The notes under the pieces are model-generated. The model was not told the origin of the DNA. It ran no database searches and was given only the letters and a program-made list of their open reading frames with translations. Shown one piece after another: positions 43,664-53,004 of a stretch of 64,000 nucleotides of DNA. The stretch comes from Acidovorax sp. 210-6 (GTDB lineage: Bacteria > Pseudomonadota > Gammaproteobacteria > Burkholderiales > Burkholderiaceae_C). The stretch lies in the NCBI RefSeq assembly GCF_010020825.1, contig NZ_JAACJE010000001.1, positions 4,071,532 through 4,135,531 on the forward strand, written 5' to 3'. A program made the translations under genes and the position numbers. How positions within the stretch are numbered: the stretch's first letter is position 1; every line of letters begins with the position of its first letter.

Positions 43664-44080
43664 ATGGCGACTCTTCCATTGTTACGCATCGGTGAACTGG
43701 CCCGCCGCACCGGGGCCTCGGCCAAGGCCATACGACTGTACGAGGCGCGCGGCCTGCTGGGTCGGGTGGCCCGCGCAGGCACCTACCGCCAGTATGGCGA
43801 AGACGATGTGGCACGCGTGCAGTTGATCCGCCAGGCCTTGGCGTTGGGTTTTCGCCTGGCCGAACTCGACGGCCTGCACGCCCTGCCGTCGCCCCAGGGT
43901 TGGCAGCAGGTGGCCGCTCTGGTGGCGGCGCGCCGGGCGGCGGTGGCGTGTGAGCGCGAGCGTCTGCGCCGCCTGGACCGGCAACTGGCGGCGCTGGAGG
44001 CGGAGCTGCGCTCCTGCGATGTCGCCAATGCTCCCCGCCTGGTGCTGGATTGCCCCGCCGCAGGGCTGGGCGCAGCCTGA
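43664..44080 (+). CDS. MerR-family transcriptional regulator
   Basis: 138-residue regulator with an N-terminal winged helix ([27 protein letters not shown], read as HTH plus wing) and a C-terminal coiled coil (about 85-120) for dimerisation. The final segment has two Cys ([14 protein letters not shown]), with spacing unlike the short metal loop of CueR, so the inducer is unclear. The dispersed repeat ends four bases before the ATG and no Shine-Dalgarno is visible. It diverges from hyi, which could be a target. Confidence 0.88.
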   Translation: MATLPLLRIGELARRTGASAKAIRLYEARGLLGRVARAGTYRQYGEDDVARVQLIRQALALGFRLAELDGLHALPSPQGWQQVAALVAARRAAVACERERLRRLDRQLAALEAELRSCDVANAPRLVLDCPAAGLGAA

Positions 44081-44099
44081 GCACGCTGCGCAGGCAGGC

Positions 44100-46001
44100 T
44101 CAGGCTGCACTGTCCTGGTGGTTTCGCACCAACGCGCAAAAGCCTTCGGCGGGCAGTGCGGGTGACCAGTGGAAGCCCTGGCCGAACTCGCAGCCAAAGC
44201 CCTGCAGTCTGTGCAGCGTGGCCGCGTCTTCCACGCCTTCGGCCACCACTTGCAGGCCCAGGCAGTGGGCCATTTCGATGATGGCGCGCACGATGCCTTC
44301 GTCGTGCGTGCTGCTGCCCATGCGGCGCACAAAAGACTGGTCGATCTTGAGCCGGTGCACCGCAAAGCGCTGCAGGTAGGCCAGGTTGGAGTAGCCGGTG
44401 CCGAAGTCGTCGATGGCTATCTGCACGCCCTGTGCACGCAGGCGCTGCAGCACTTCGCTGAGGTGGTGTGCGTCGGCCACCAGCAGGGATTCGGTCAGCT
44501 CCAGCTCCAGTGCGTCAGCGGGCAGCTGGCAGGCGGCAAGCGCGTTGGCCACTTCGCGCTCGATGTTGTCGCGGTGGAACTGCAGGGGCGAGACGTTGAC
44601 CGCCACCGTCAGCGCCCCCAACCCTTGCTGGCGCCAGGCCTGGGCGTCCAGGCAGGCGCGGTGCAGCACCCAGGTGCCGACCTCGTTGATGAGGCCGGTA
44701 CGCTCCGCCACCGGGATGAACTTGCCCGGCGGCACGAAGCCCAGCGTGGGGTGTTTCCAGCGCACCAGCGCCTCGGCGCCAATGATGCGGCCGCTGTGCA
44801 GGTCGAACTGCGGCTGGTAGTGCACCTGCAACTCGCCGTGGGCCAGTGCCGTGCGCAGGCCCGACGCCATGTGCAGGTGCTCGACCACGTTTTCGTTCAT
44901 GCTCGCGTCAAAGAAGCGGAACGCGTTGCGCCCCGAATCCTTGGCGCGGTACATGGCCAGGTCGGCGTTCTTGAGCAGTTCGTCCACGTCCGACCCGTCG
45001 CGCGGCGCCACAGCAATGCCCAGCGAGGTGGTCACCACCACGTCCAGACCTTGCAGCGGGAACGGCCTGGCCAGCAGTTGCAGCACCTGTCTGGCGCTGG
45101 CGGCCACGGCCTCCTCGCTGTGGACGTTGCCCAGCAGGATCAGGAACTCGTCGCCCGAGAGCCGTGCCACGGTGTCGCCGTCGCGCAGGCCCGATCCCAG
45201 CCGCTCGGCCACGAGGCACAGCAGCTCGTCGCCCACGGCGTGGCCCAGGGAGTCGTTCACGGTCTTGAAGTTGTCTAGGTCCAGGTACAGCGCGGCCACC
45301 ATGCGCTGGTCGCGCCGGGCCTGCAGCAGCAACAGTTCCAGGCGGTCCTTGGCCAGCGTGCGGTTGGGGAGCTGGGTCAGCGTGTCGCGGTGCGCCAGCA
45401 CGTCGATGCGTTGGTGCGATTCGGCCAGCGCTTCCTTCTCTGAAGCGAGCTGCGCCAGGGTACTGTGCAGGTCGCCGGTCAGCAGCCAGACGAAAAAACC
45501 GATGGCGGCCAGAATGGCCACCATCATCACCAGGCGCTGCAAGTCCACAGGCGCCGACGCAGCGCGGATCACGCCGGTCTGGTGCAGCACGAACAGCAGC
45601 ACCAAGGCGCCCTGCAACCAGGCCATCAGTACCCACAGCATGCGCCGGCTGCCAAACATGCCCGCAAAGATCAGGATGGCCGGAAAGGCCAGCGTCCCCT
45701 CGTCATACAGCCCCTCGCCCGCTGCCATCAGCCCGAAGATGCCCGCGATCAGCGTAGCCAGCATCCACTGCGATGCCCGCGCCAGTTCGCCGCGCTGGTT
45801 CCACCGATAGGCCAGGCCCAGCAGCGCCAGGGCCACCAGTTCCAGGGCCACGCTGGTGTAGCCGCCCTTGGAAAAACTCATCAGCGCCGCGGTACCGAAG
45901 GCGGCCATCACGGCCCACAGGATCTGCTGCAGGCGCCGCTGCTGCAGCGTCAGCACCGTGCCTGGGGACGGTGGGGGGGTGGCAGGAAGGGAAGAGGACA
46001 T
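44100..46001 (-). CDS. Membrane GGDEF/EAL cyclic-di-GMP protein
   Basis: 633 residues from MSSSLPATPPP: five or six N-terminal membrane helices (about 25-215), then a GGDEF domain with SGDEF signature and an RDGD inhibitory site, then an EAL domain with [46 protein letters not shown] and EGVED. EAL residues look complete, so phosphodiesterase activity is likely; SGDEF variants can still be cyclases. The longer upstream frame was rejected. It diverges from the HD-GYP gene, so the two may respond together. Confidence 0.92.
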   Translation of the reverse strand: MSSSLPATPPPSPGTVLTLQQRRLQQILWAVMAAFGTAALMSFSKGGYTSVALELVALALLGLAYRWNQRGELARASQWMLATLIAGIFGLMAAGEGLYDEGTLAFPAILIFAGMFGSRRMLWVLMAWLQGALVLLFVLHQTGVIRAASAPVDLQRLVMMVAILAAIGFFVWLLTGDLHSTLAQLASEKEALAESHQRIDVLAHRDTLTQLPNRTLAKDRLELLLLQARRDQRMVAALYLDLDNFKTVNDSLGHAVGDELLCLVAERLGSGLRDGDTVARLSGDEFLILLGNVHSEEAVAASARQVLQLLARPFPLQGLDVVVTTSLGIAVAPRDGSDVDELLKNADLAMYRAKDSGRNAFRFFDASMNENVVEHLHMASGLRTALAHGELQVHYQPQFDLHSGRIIGAEALVRWKHPTLGFVPPGKFIPVAERTGLINEVGTWVLHRACLDAQAWRQQGLGALTVAVNVSPLQFHRDNIEREVANALAACQLPADALELELTESLLVADAHHLSEVLQRLRAQGVQIAIDDFGTGYSNLAYLQRFAVHRLKIDQSFVRRMGSSTHDEGIVRAIIEMAHCLGLQVVAEGVEDAATLHRLQGFGCEFGQGFHWSPALPAEGFCALVRNHQDSAA

Positions 46002-46138
46002 GGAAGCGAGGGCTGCCGCCAGGTCGGGCGGCGCGCAGCCACCAGCATGGAGCAGCCATGCACGGGCGTGAATGAGGGTCTGCCCTAGGACCAGCAGTGA
46101 CATACCCACAATGGGGCATACAGGTTCACAATCGCGCC

Positions 46139-47266
46139 ATGAGCGCTCCGCCACTCGTTCCTGTGGACCCGCTGGATGTTCGGGTGGGGTTGCCAACGCG
46201 CGTGGACATCTTCGACGTGCATGGGCAGTTGCTGCTGGCGCGCGGCTCCACGGTGTACCGCGAAGACAGCGCGGAGCGCCTGCAGCAAGCCGGGTTCAAG
46301 ATAGTGGCGACCACCCAGGGCAAAGGCATGCGCCGCCATGAACCCGTATTCCAGCGCATGGAGGTGCTGGCGGACACCATGACCGACATGGAGCGTGTCC
46401 TGCTGCAGGACCAGGGCTTGCCCTCGTTCACCTTCAAGGTCCAGGCACTGGCACAGACGCTCATCGCATGTTGCGACGAGGACCACCACGCCGCGCTCGC
46501 GCAGGCCTACCTGGACCAGCACCATCCCTACTCTGTGCTGCACCATGTGCTGGTCGGCGTTGTGGTGGCGGTGCTCGCGCGCAGCGAGGGCTGGAGTGAT
46601 GCAGACCGCATCTCGCTCGTGGCCGCGGCCTTGTCACACGACCTCGGGGCCCTGGCCTTGCGCCAGGCGCTGGGCCAGGCGGCGTCTCTGGATGAAGAGC
46701 AGCGCACGTTGGTGCGCGAGCACCCGGACAGAGGTGTGCAGATGCTGCACGGCTTGGGTGTGCGCGACGCGTTGTGGCTGCGGGCGGTGCAGGATCACCA
46801 TGAGCGCATGGACGGCAGCGGGTATCCGCAGGGCCTGTGTCTGGACGGCAATGCGGCCGGGGCCTTGATGGCGGTGGCCGATGGGTATGCGGCCATGCTG
46901 CGCCCCCGCCCCTACCGGGAGCGCAAGCTGAGCCTGTCCGTTCTTGACGATCTGCGCCAACACGCCGGGACCTGGTACGACACGCGCAAGGTGCAAGCGA
47001 TTGCCGACTGCTTTGGCAGCTACCACGCGGGCAGCATCGTGCGCCTGGCGAGTGGGCATATGGCGGTGGTCACACGCCACGTGCCAGAGCGGCCCGAGCA
47101 GCCCGACATGATGCTGATTGCCGTGGGTGGCGACCATCCGATGGAAAGGCCCAGCCCCATCGATGCCGCCGACCCCGACCACGCCATCGTGGCCGCGCTG
47201 CAACCCGAGATCAGCCTGCGATTTCGCAGCATGGTCAACAAGTGCTGGAGCAGCCAAGGCGCTTGA
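46139..47266 (+). CDS. HD-GYP-domain cyclic-di-GMP phosphodiesterase
   Basis: 375 residues. The N-terminal about 110 residues are a DUF3391-like region seen in other HD-GYP proteins. The HD-GYP core has HPYSVLHHVLVG, the SHDLGALAL metal motif, REHPDRGVQML, and HHERMDGSGYPQGL containing the GYP signature. It would hydrolyse cyclic-di-GMP to GMP. The start at 46139 (MSAPPLVP) was preferred to an upstream ATG in lower-quality sequence. It is cytosolic. Confidence 0.92.
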   Translation: MSAPPLVPVDPLDVRVGLPTRVDIFDVHGQLLLARGSTVYREDSAERLQQAGFKIVATTQGKGMRRHEPVFQRMEVLADTMTDMERVLLQDQGLPSFTFKVQALAQTLIACCDEDHHAALAQAYLDQHHPYSVLHHVLVGVVVAVLARSEGWSDADRISLVAAALSHDLGALALRQALGQAASLDEEQRTLVREHPDRGVQMLHGLGVRDALWLRAVQDHHERMDGSGYPQGLCLDGNAAGALMAVADGYAAMLRPRPYRERKLSLSVLDDLRQHAGTWYDTRKVQAIADCFGSYHAGSIVRLASGHMAVVTRHVPERPEQPDMMLIAVGGDHPMERPSPIDAADPDHAIVAALQPEISLRFRSMVNKCWSSQGA

Positions 47267-47322
47267 CTCTGCCCCGTGGGGCAAGGTGACGATGGCGGAC
47301 ATCGCAACTTCAAGGTATTTAC

Positions 47323-47910
47323 GTGGCGCAACGCATTTTGGTCATCCTGGGCCATCCATCGGCAGACAGCCTCAGCGGGGCCCTGGCGCAGTCGTACAAG
47401 GAAGGCGCGCAAGCGGCCGGGGCGCAGGTGCGCCTGCTGGATTTGGGGGCGCTGGCGTTCGATCCGATCCTGCGCGCGGGCTACCGGGGGGAGCAAGCGC
47501 TGGAGCCTGACCTGCAGGCCGCGCAGGCCCAGATCACCTGGGCCGAGCACCTGGTCTGGGTCTATCCGACCTGGTGGGGCGCCATGCCGGCGTTGCTCAA
47601 GGGATTCATCGACCGCGTGTTCCTGCCCGGCTTTGCTTTCAAGTACCGCCAAGGATCATCGCTGTGGGACCGGCTGTTGGCCGGCCGCTCGGCGCAGTTG
47701 CTGGTGACCATGGATTCACCGCCCTGGTACTACCGCTGGGTGCAGCACATGCCGGGCCATCACCAGATGAAAAAGACCATCCTGGAGTTCAGCGGTATCC
47801 GGCCCGTGCGTGTGCAGAGTTTTGGGCCGGTGCGCACGGCAGATGCCGCGCGGCGCCAGCGCTGGCTGGAGCGCGCGCGGCGGCTGGGGGAGGAGGCTCA
47901 GCGCATCTGA
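47323..47910 (+). CDS. NAD(P)H-dependent quinone oxidoreductase (flavodoxin-like fold)
   Basis: 195-residue flavoprotein of the MdaB/KefF-KefG group. A GTG start at 47323 follows AAGGT by six bases. FMN/FAD-binding features: ILVILGHPSADSLSGAL at the N-terminus, WVYPTWWGAMPALLKGFIDR in the middle, then MDSPPWYYR. It may carry out two-electron quinone reduction or act as a Kef ancillary subunit; the Kef-type antiporter is 42 kb away. Its 3' end overlaps the convergent flavocytochrome gene by 13 bases. Confidence 0.88.
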   Translation: MAQRILVILGHPSADSLSGALAQSYKEGAQAAGAQVRLLDLGALAFDPILRAGYRGEQALEPDLQAAQAQITWAEHLVWVYPTWWGAMPALLKGFIDRVFLPGFAFKYRQGSSLWDRLLAGRSAQLLVTMDSPPWYYRWVQHMPGHHQMKKTILEFSGIRPVRVQSFGPVRTADAARRQRWLERARRLGEEAQRI

Positions 47911-49226
47911 AACAGCTCGCGGTGCAGTCGCTCTGCGGGAAGGCCCAGGGCCTGCAGGCCTTGCTCCAGGGCCTGACCAAACCCGGCGGGACCGCAGAAC
48001 CAGACATCGGCATCGCGCCATTGCGGTACCGCCTGCGCGATGCGCTGGGCATTCAGCAGGCCGTCGCGCTCATCCCACAGCACATGCAGGCCTACCCCGG
48101 CCTCGCGGGCGTCGCGCTCCAAAAGGCCGATGGCGTGCGGGTCGTACACCGCCGTGGTGTGGAACAGGTCGATTTCGCGCCCGTCGGCTTGCTGCGCCAG
48201 CGCCTTCATGCGTGCGATGAACGGGGTGATGCCAATGCCCGCGCCCACCCAGATCTGGCGGCGCTGGCGGCCCTCGAAGTTGAAGCGACCGTACGGCCCC
48301 TCGATGCGCACCACATCGCCCACCTGCACGCGCTCGGCCAGCGTGGCGGTGTAGTCGCCCAGCGCCTTGATGATGAAGGTGATCTGGCCGTCATCCTGCC
48401 AGGCCGAGGTGATGGTGTAGGGGTGCGGCCCCTCGTCCGCGTGCAGCGTCACAAAGGCAAACTGCCCGGCGTCGTGTCCGGCCCAGCGGCCCTTGAGGGC
48501 AATCGTCACCTCCACCACCTGCAGGCGGTCATGGCGCACCACGGACTGCACCTCTCCTGCCACCTGGCGCTGTGCGCCCACGCGGCGCAGCAGTACCCAC
48601 ACGGCGGCCACGCTGCCCCCGGCCATCAGGGCGCCCATCAACCAGCCCAGCGGGGTGCCCCAGTAGTCAAAGCGCATCAGCACCACGGCGTGAAACACCA
48701 GCACAAGGTAAGCCACGGCGATGAGCCGGTGCGTCTGGAAGAAGCGCTGGTACGGAAAGCGCCGCACCAGCGCCAGCACCATGAGCAGCACGGCGGCATA
48801 AAAGGCCCATTCGCCCAGTCCCTCGGCCGGTTTGCGCAGGCCGTGCAGCCAGGCCTCCAATCCGTCCAACTGGGGGCCGGGCCCGCGCTGGGGCCGCTCC
48901 AGCAGGCCTGCACGCACCAGCCATTTGGGCGCTTCGGACAGCAGCCAGTGACCCACTGACAGCACCAGCCCGGCAATGCCCAGCCACTTGTGCAGGCGGT
49001 ACATCTTGTCCAGGCCGCCCAGCCAGGGCTCCAGGCGCACCGGGCGCACGGCCAGCAGCATGGCCAGGCTCATCACGCCCATGCCCAGCACGCCGCTGTA
49101 CTGGATCAGCAGATTGCGCCAGGGAAAAAAGCCCTGGAGGGTGGACAGGCTGGGGGCATTGATGAGCAGCCAAAGTCCCGAAAGACCGAGCAGGCTGAAC
49201 CAGTAAAAGCGGTGAATGCGGCGCAT
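47898..49226 (-). CDS. Ferric-reductase-like flavocytochrome, paralogue 1
   Basis: 442 residues. The N-terminal half is a ferric-reductase-like transmembrane domain (about six helices) with paired His for hemes b (RLHKWLG, SVGHWLL, FQTHRLI, FHAVVL). The C-terminal half is an FAD/NAD(P) module: FAD-binding HPYTITSA, nucleotide-binding GAGIGITPFIARM, and a C-terminal CGPAGFGQAL. It would pass electrons from cytosolic NAD(P)H across the membrane to iron, copper or oxygen. It shares close sequence and the ending ELFQMR with the gene at 51162. Its 3' end overlaps the convergent quinone reductase. Confidence 0.9.
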   Translation of the reverse strand: MRRIHRFYWFSLLGLSGLWLLINAPSLSTLQGFFPWRNLLIQYSGVLGMGVMSLAMLLAVRPVRLEPWLGGLDKMYRLHKWLGIAGLVLSVGHWLLSEAPKWLVRAGLLERPQRGPGPQLDGLEAWLHGLRKPAEGLGEWAFYAAVLLMVLALVRRFPYQRFFQTHRLIAVAYLVLVFHAVVLMRFDYWGTPLGWLMGALMAGGSVAAVWVLLRRVGAQRQVAGEVQSVVRHDRLQVVEVTIALKGRWAGHDAGQFAFVTLHADEGPHPYTITSAWQDDGQITFIIKALGDYTATLAERVQVGDVVRIEGPYGRFNFEGRQRRQIWVGAGIGITPFIARMKALAQQADGREIDLFHTTAVYDPHAIGLLERDAREAGVGLHVLWDERDGLLNAQRIAQAVPQWRDADVWFCGPAGFGQALEQGLQALGLPAERLHRELFQMR

Positions 49227-49403
49227 GGCAGGGAACAAAGTGGAGTTTTGGCTTCATCTTAGGCGTCTTGCGTCAAGCGCCGGTAAAGCGCGTGTGGCGT
49301 GTTGGCAAAGCAGCGCCTGCATCCGGGCTGCCCTGGGGAACAAAGCGCCTGTGGCCGATGCACAATGCTGTTATTCCCTGCGCACTGCGCGAGCCTGCCC
49401 ACC

Positions 49404-51152
49404 ATGACCGACCCTGCGAACGACTGGATTGCTCCCTTGGGGCAAATGCTCGATGGTTTGGGCATTGCCATGTGCCTGTTCGACGACCAAGACCGTACCC
49501 AAGCCTGGAACGAGACCTTCCTGCGTTTTTTTCCGGAACATGCGGGGCATGTCCATGTGGGGGAGCCGTACTGCGACAACCTGCGCCGTTTTTACCTGGG
49601 GCGCCTGGGGCCCGACGAGATCGAGCGCATCGACAGCTATATCGATGCTGGTATTGCGCGCCACCGGGGGCAAACCCAGCCCTTTGCCTTTGAGCACCGG
49701 GGGCGGCAACTGGTGGTGTCGTCCCTGCGGTTGCAGGGGGTGGGGCGACTGCGCGTGTGGAGCTTGCGGCATGGCGCTGCGCTGGACCTGCTGGGCCAGG
49801 GCGCCGGGCTGCCGCAGGATGCCGGGGCGCTGTCCTCGCTGCTGGACCGCGTGCCCGTGGGGCTGATGCAGTGCGACGCTGCCGGGGCCATCACCTGGGT
49901 GAATGCCGCGTTTGCGCTGAAGTACGGCCTGCACGATCCACGGGCCGCCCTGGGCCGCACGCTGGAGGAGGTGTTCCGCCAGGCATGGACAGCGGCAGGC
50001 ACGCCCGATGCACCCGCCTGCGTCCAGGGCCTGCAGACCCTGCGCGAGATGATGCGCTTTACCGGGGCGCCCTTCGAGCTGACCCTGCCTGGACCACGCA
50101 CCGTGCGCGTGCAGGCCCGCCCCGGGGTGGATTCCGTCCATTTGTATGCCCATATCGACATCACAGAGCTGCGCCTGCAACAGGAGCGCCTGGCCGAAGC
50201 CGAGCAGGCGGCCCGCGACAGCGCTACCGCACTGGCACGCGAGTCCGCGCTGCTGCAGGCCACGCTGCAAAACATGGAGCAGGGCGTGGCCATGATCAAC
50301 CCGCAAGGCCGGATCGAGTTCTACAACCAGCGCATCCTGGAACTGCTCGATCTGCCGCGGGAACTGCTGGACACCCAGCCCCTGCTGGAAGACGTGATTC
50401 GCTTCCAGCGCGAGCATGGCGAGTTCGAAGACCAGCCGCCGCAGGCGCTGGCGCACCTGTCACCCCACTCACTCGGCACGGTCCAGCCTCTCGCCGTGCG
50501 CCAGCGCCCCAACGGCCGCATGATCGAAGTACGCAGCATTCCGGTGGCGGGTGGCGGCTTGCTGCGCACCTTCACCGATGTGACCGAACGCCACCAGCAC
50601 CTGCAGCACATCGAGCACCTGGCCAGCCACGACAGCCTGACCGGGCTGTACAACCGCGCCAAGTTCATGGAATGCCTGGTGGCCGAGGTGGCGCTGGCCA
50701 GGCGCCAGCAGGGCCGCCTGGCGGTGCTGTACCTGGACCTGGATGGGTTCAAGCCCATCAACGACGCGCATGGCCATGCCGCCGGGGACCAGGTGCTGGT
50801 CTGGGTGGGCCAGACCCTGCGCCGGGTCGCGCGCGAATCAGACTTTGTGGCGCGGCTGGGAGGCGATGAGTTTGCCGTGCTGCAGCGCGGCATCGACCAC
50901 TACGACCAGGCCGTGGCGCTGGCCCAGCGCCTGGCCGACGCTCTGAGCCAGCCCTGGACACTGGGCAAGCTGCGTGTGCAGATCGGTGCGTCCATTGGCA
51001 TTGCGCTGTACCCCGAGCACGGCAGCGATCCGGAGGCCTTGCTCGCCGCTGCCGACCAGGCCATGTATCTGGTCAAGACGGGCAACCGCAAGGGGGGCTC
51101 CCTGGTGGTGCCGCGCCAAACCCGTGGTGGCGGCGCACCGCAGATGTCCTGA
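49404..51152 (+). CDS. PAS-GGDEF diguanylate cyclase
   Basis: 582 residues from MTDPANDW. Three PAS-like segments (one PAS_7 near 300-430, preceded by a coiled linker around 290), then a GGDEF domain with intact GGDEF and RESD inhibitory site ([14 protein letters not shown]). No membrane helix, so soluble. Likely synthesises cyclic-di-GMP in response to a cytosolic signal sensed by PAS. The PAS_7 segment resembles that of the GGDEF/EAL protein at 1397. It lies between the two flavocytochrome paralogues and converges on the second. Confidence 0.9.
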   Translation: MTDPANDWIAPLGQMLDGLGIAMCLFDDQDRTQAWNETFLRFFPEHAGHVHVGEPYCDNLRRFYLGRLGPDEIERIDSYIDAGIARHRGQTQPFAFEHRGRQLVVSSLRLQGVGRLRVWSLRHGAALDLLGQGAGLPQDAGALSSLLDRVPVGLMQCDAAGAITWVNAAFALKYGLHDPRAALGRTLEEVFRQAWTAAGTPDAPACVQGLQTLREMMRFTGAPFELTLPGPRTVRVQARPGVDSVHLYAHIDITELRLQQERLAEAEQAARDSATALARESALLQATLQNMEQGVAMINPQGRIEFYNQRILELLDLPRELLDTQPLLEDVIRFQREHGEFEDQPPQALAHLSPHSLGTVQPLAVRQRPNGRMIEVRSIPVAGGGLLRTFTDVTERHQHLQHIEHLASHDSLTGLYNRAKFMECLVAEVALARRQQGRLAVLYLDLDGFKPINDAHGHAAGDQVLVWVGQTLRRVARESDFVARLGGDEFAVLQRGIDHYDQAVALAQRLADALSQPWTLGKLRVQIGASIGIALYPEHGSDPEALLAAADQAMYLVKTGNRKGGSLVVPRQTRGGGAPQMS

Positions 51153-51161
51153 TCCGGCAGC

Positions 51162-52508
51162 TCAACGCATCTGGAACAGTTCCTGGTGGAACTGCTCCGC
51201 AGGCAGCCCCAGCGCCAGCAGATCCCGCCGCAGCGCCTGGCCAAAAGCCGCCGGGCCGCAGAACCAGACGTCCGCCTCGTGCCACTGCGGCACGGCGGCG
51301 GCGATGCGCCGGGCATCGAGCAGGCCGTCGCGCGCATCCCACAGCACATGCAGGCGCACCCCGGCGGCCAGGGCGTCGCGCTCCAGCAGGCCGATGGCAT
51401 CGGCGTCGTACTCCGCAGTGGCATGGAACAGGTCGATGGTCTTGCCATCGGGCGCCTGCGCCAGCGCCTTCATGCGCGCGACGAATGGCGCAATGCCGAT
51501 GCCGCCGCCCACCCAGATCTGGCGCGCTCGCGCGCCCTCGAACGTGAACTGCCCATAAGGCCCTTCCACCTGCACCACGCTGCCCACGCGCAGGCGGTGC
51601 TCCAGGGTGCGCGTGTAGTCACCCAGGGCCTTGACGAGAAAGCCGATGCGCCCGTCCCCCGTCCATGGCGTCGCGATGGTGAAGGGGTGCGCCCCTTCTT
51701 CGGCATGGAAGGTGACAAAGGCGAATTGGCCCGCCTGGTGCCCGGCCCAGCGGCCCTTGATGTCGATCGCCAGCTCCAGCGTGTGCACGGCCTCGTGCCG
51801 GGTGATGGCCGACACCTCCCCCACCGCCTTGCGCCCGGCCGCCACGCGGCGCAGCAACACCCGCACCGCCGCGATGCCGCCGGCCAGCACCAGCAGCGCC
51901 AGGGGCAGCCCCAGCACACCGGCCCAGTAATCCACGCGCAGCAGCACCAGCGCATGCCAGGCCAAGGCCAGGAAGGCAGCGGCCAGCAGGCGGTGCACCT
52001 TGAAGAAATAGCGGTACGGGAAGGTGCGCACCAGCGCCAGCAGCATCATCAGCACGGCCAGGTAGAACGCCCACTCGCCCACCACCACGGCCATGCCGCG
52101 CTGGCCGCGCAGTGCCTGCTGCAGCCATTCGAGCGCGGGCAGGTCGGTGCGCAGCAGACTGGTGGAGACCGCCTGGCGCTGGATCCAGCCCAGGCCCACC
52201 AAGTACGACGGCACCACGGCCAGCAGCCAGTGCGCGATTGACGCCCCGAGCGCCGTGATGCCCAGCCATTTGTGCAGCCGGTACATCTTGTCGAGACCGC
52301 CCAGCCAGGGCTCGAACACCACCGGGCGCACCGCCAGCACCAGGGCCAGCGCCATGACACCGATGGCCAGCACGCCGGTGTACTGCAGCAGCACGGCGCG
52401 CCAGGCGAACACATGCGTCAACGACGCGGCATCGGTCGGGTCGCTCAGCCACCAGGCGGTGCTGAGCAGAAGCAGAAAGAAGCCGAAGACCTGGCGGATG
52501 GTTTGCAT
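51162..52508 (-). CDS. Ferric-reductase-like flavocytochrome, paralogue 2
   Basis: 448 residues from MQTIRQVFGFF. Same architecture as the gene at 47898: ferric-reductase transmembrane half with heme His (RLHKWLG, SIAHWLL, FKVHRLL, WHALVL), FAD motif HPFTIATP, nucleotide motif GGGIGIAPFVARM and CGPAAFGQAL, ending ELFQMR. The two share the EPWLGGLDKMYRLHKWLGI core and much else, so they are duplicates. An upstream frame extension of about 50 residues was judged non-coding. The electron acceptor is unknown. Confidence 0.9.
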   Translation of the reverse strand: MQTIRQVFGFFLLLLSTAWWLSDPTDAASLTHVFAWRAVLLQYTGVLAIGVMALALVLAVRPVVFEPWLGGLDKMYRLHKWLGITALGASIAHWLLAVVPSYLVGLGWIQRQAVSTSLLRTDLPALEWLQQALRGQRGMAVVVGEWAFYLAVLMMLLALVRTFPYRYFFKVHRLLAAAFLALAWHALVLLRVDYWAGVLGLPLALLVLAGGIAAVRVLLRRVAAGRKAVGEVSAITRHEAVHTLELAIDIKGRWAGHQAGQFAFVTFHAEEGAHPFTIATPWTGDGRIGFLVKALGDYTRTLEHRLRVGSVVQVEGPYGQFTFEGARARQIWVGGGIGIAPFVARMKALAQAPDGKTIDLFHATAEYDADAIGLLERDALAAGVRLHVLWDARDGLLDARRIAAAVPQWHEADVWFCGPAAFGQALRRDLLALGLPAEQFHQELFQMR

Positions 52509-52805
52509 GGCAGTGGATGCAGGGGCCGATGGGGGGATGGTAGCCCCGGGTGGAGGTCGCATGGCACGGTGCCTGGTCGGCAGCAACCGAGTCGCACAGG
52601 CGTGCGCTGATTGATCTGCCAAATAACGGCCGATGGCACCGCTTCCTGTCGGCTTCACGCACTTGCGATCGGTTCATGCTGTGCCCAGGGCTTGGTCGAG
52701 CAACAAGCCTTGGCGTGCACTTGGCGGCAGAGGTTTCCAGGGGCGCCTGTCTGACATGCATCCACCACCAACTTCAGGGGCCTGTGGCTTCTGTGGGAGA
52801 GAGCC
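52509..52805. other. Intergenic region without recognised feature
   Basis: Between flavocytochrome 2 and the small frame at 52806. Open frames here lack ribosome binding sites and homology-like features; no repeat copy, terminator or clear promoter was found. Confidence 0.5.
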
Positions 52806-52922
52806 ATGCGTTACAGCGAATCCGAAGTCAATCATGCCCTGACCCGACTGTTCCGCTGGGGCTATGCAGCCCTTACGCACCGGGAGCGCGCCATCGTGGA
52901 TGAACTCGCGGTCATCTGCTGA
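52806..52922 (+). CDS. Possible 38-residue small protein
   Basis: ATG preceded by GGGAGAGAG at useful distance. The predicted peptide is helical and charged (RYSESEVNHALTRLF ... RERAIVDELAVIC), with a C-terminal Cys. Third-position GC is only moderately high, so coding is uncertain. No family recognised. Confidence 0.3.
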   Translation: MRYSESEVNHALTRLFRWGYAALTHRERAIVDELAVIC

Positions 52923-53004
52923 TCCGGTTCGCGCCAGCAACACCGCCCTGCAGGCGCGACCGACCACGCCTGCGGAATGGCCGCCACCGCATGCGGCCGT
53001 TGCT

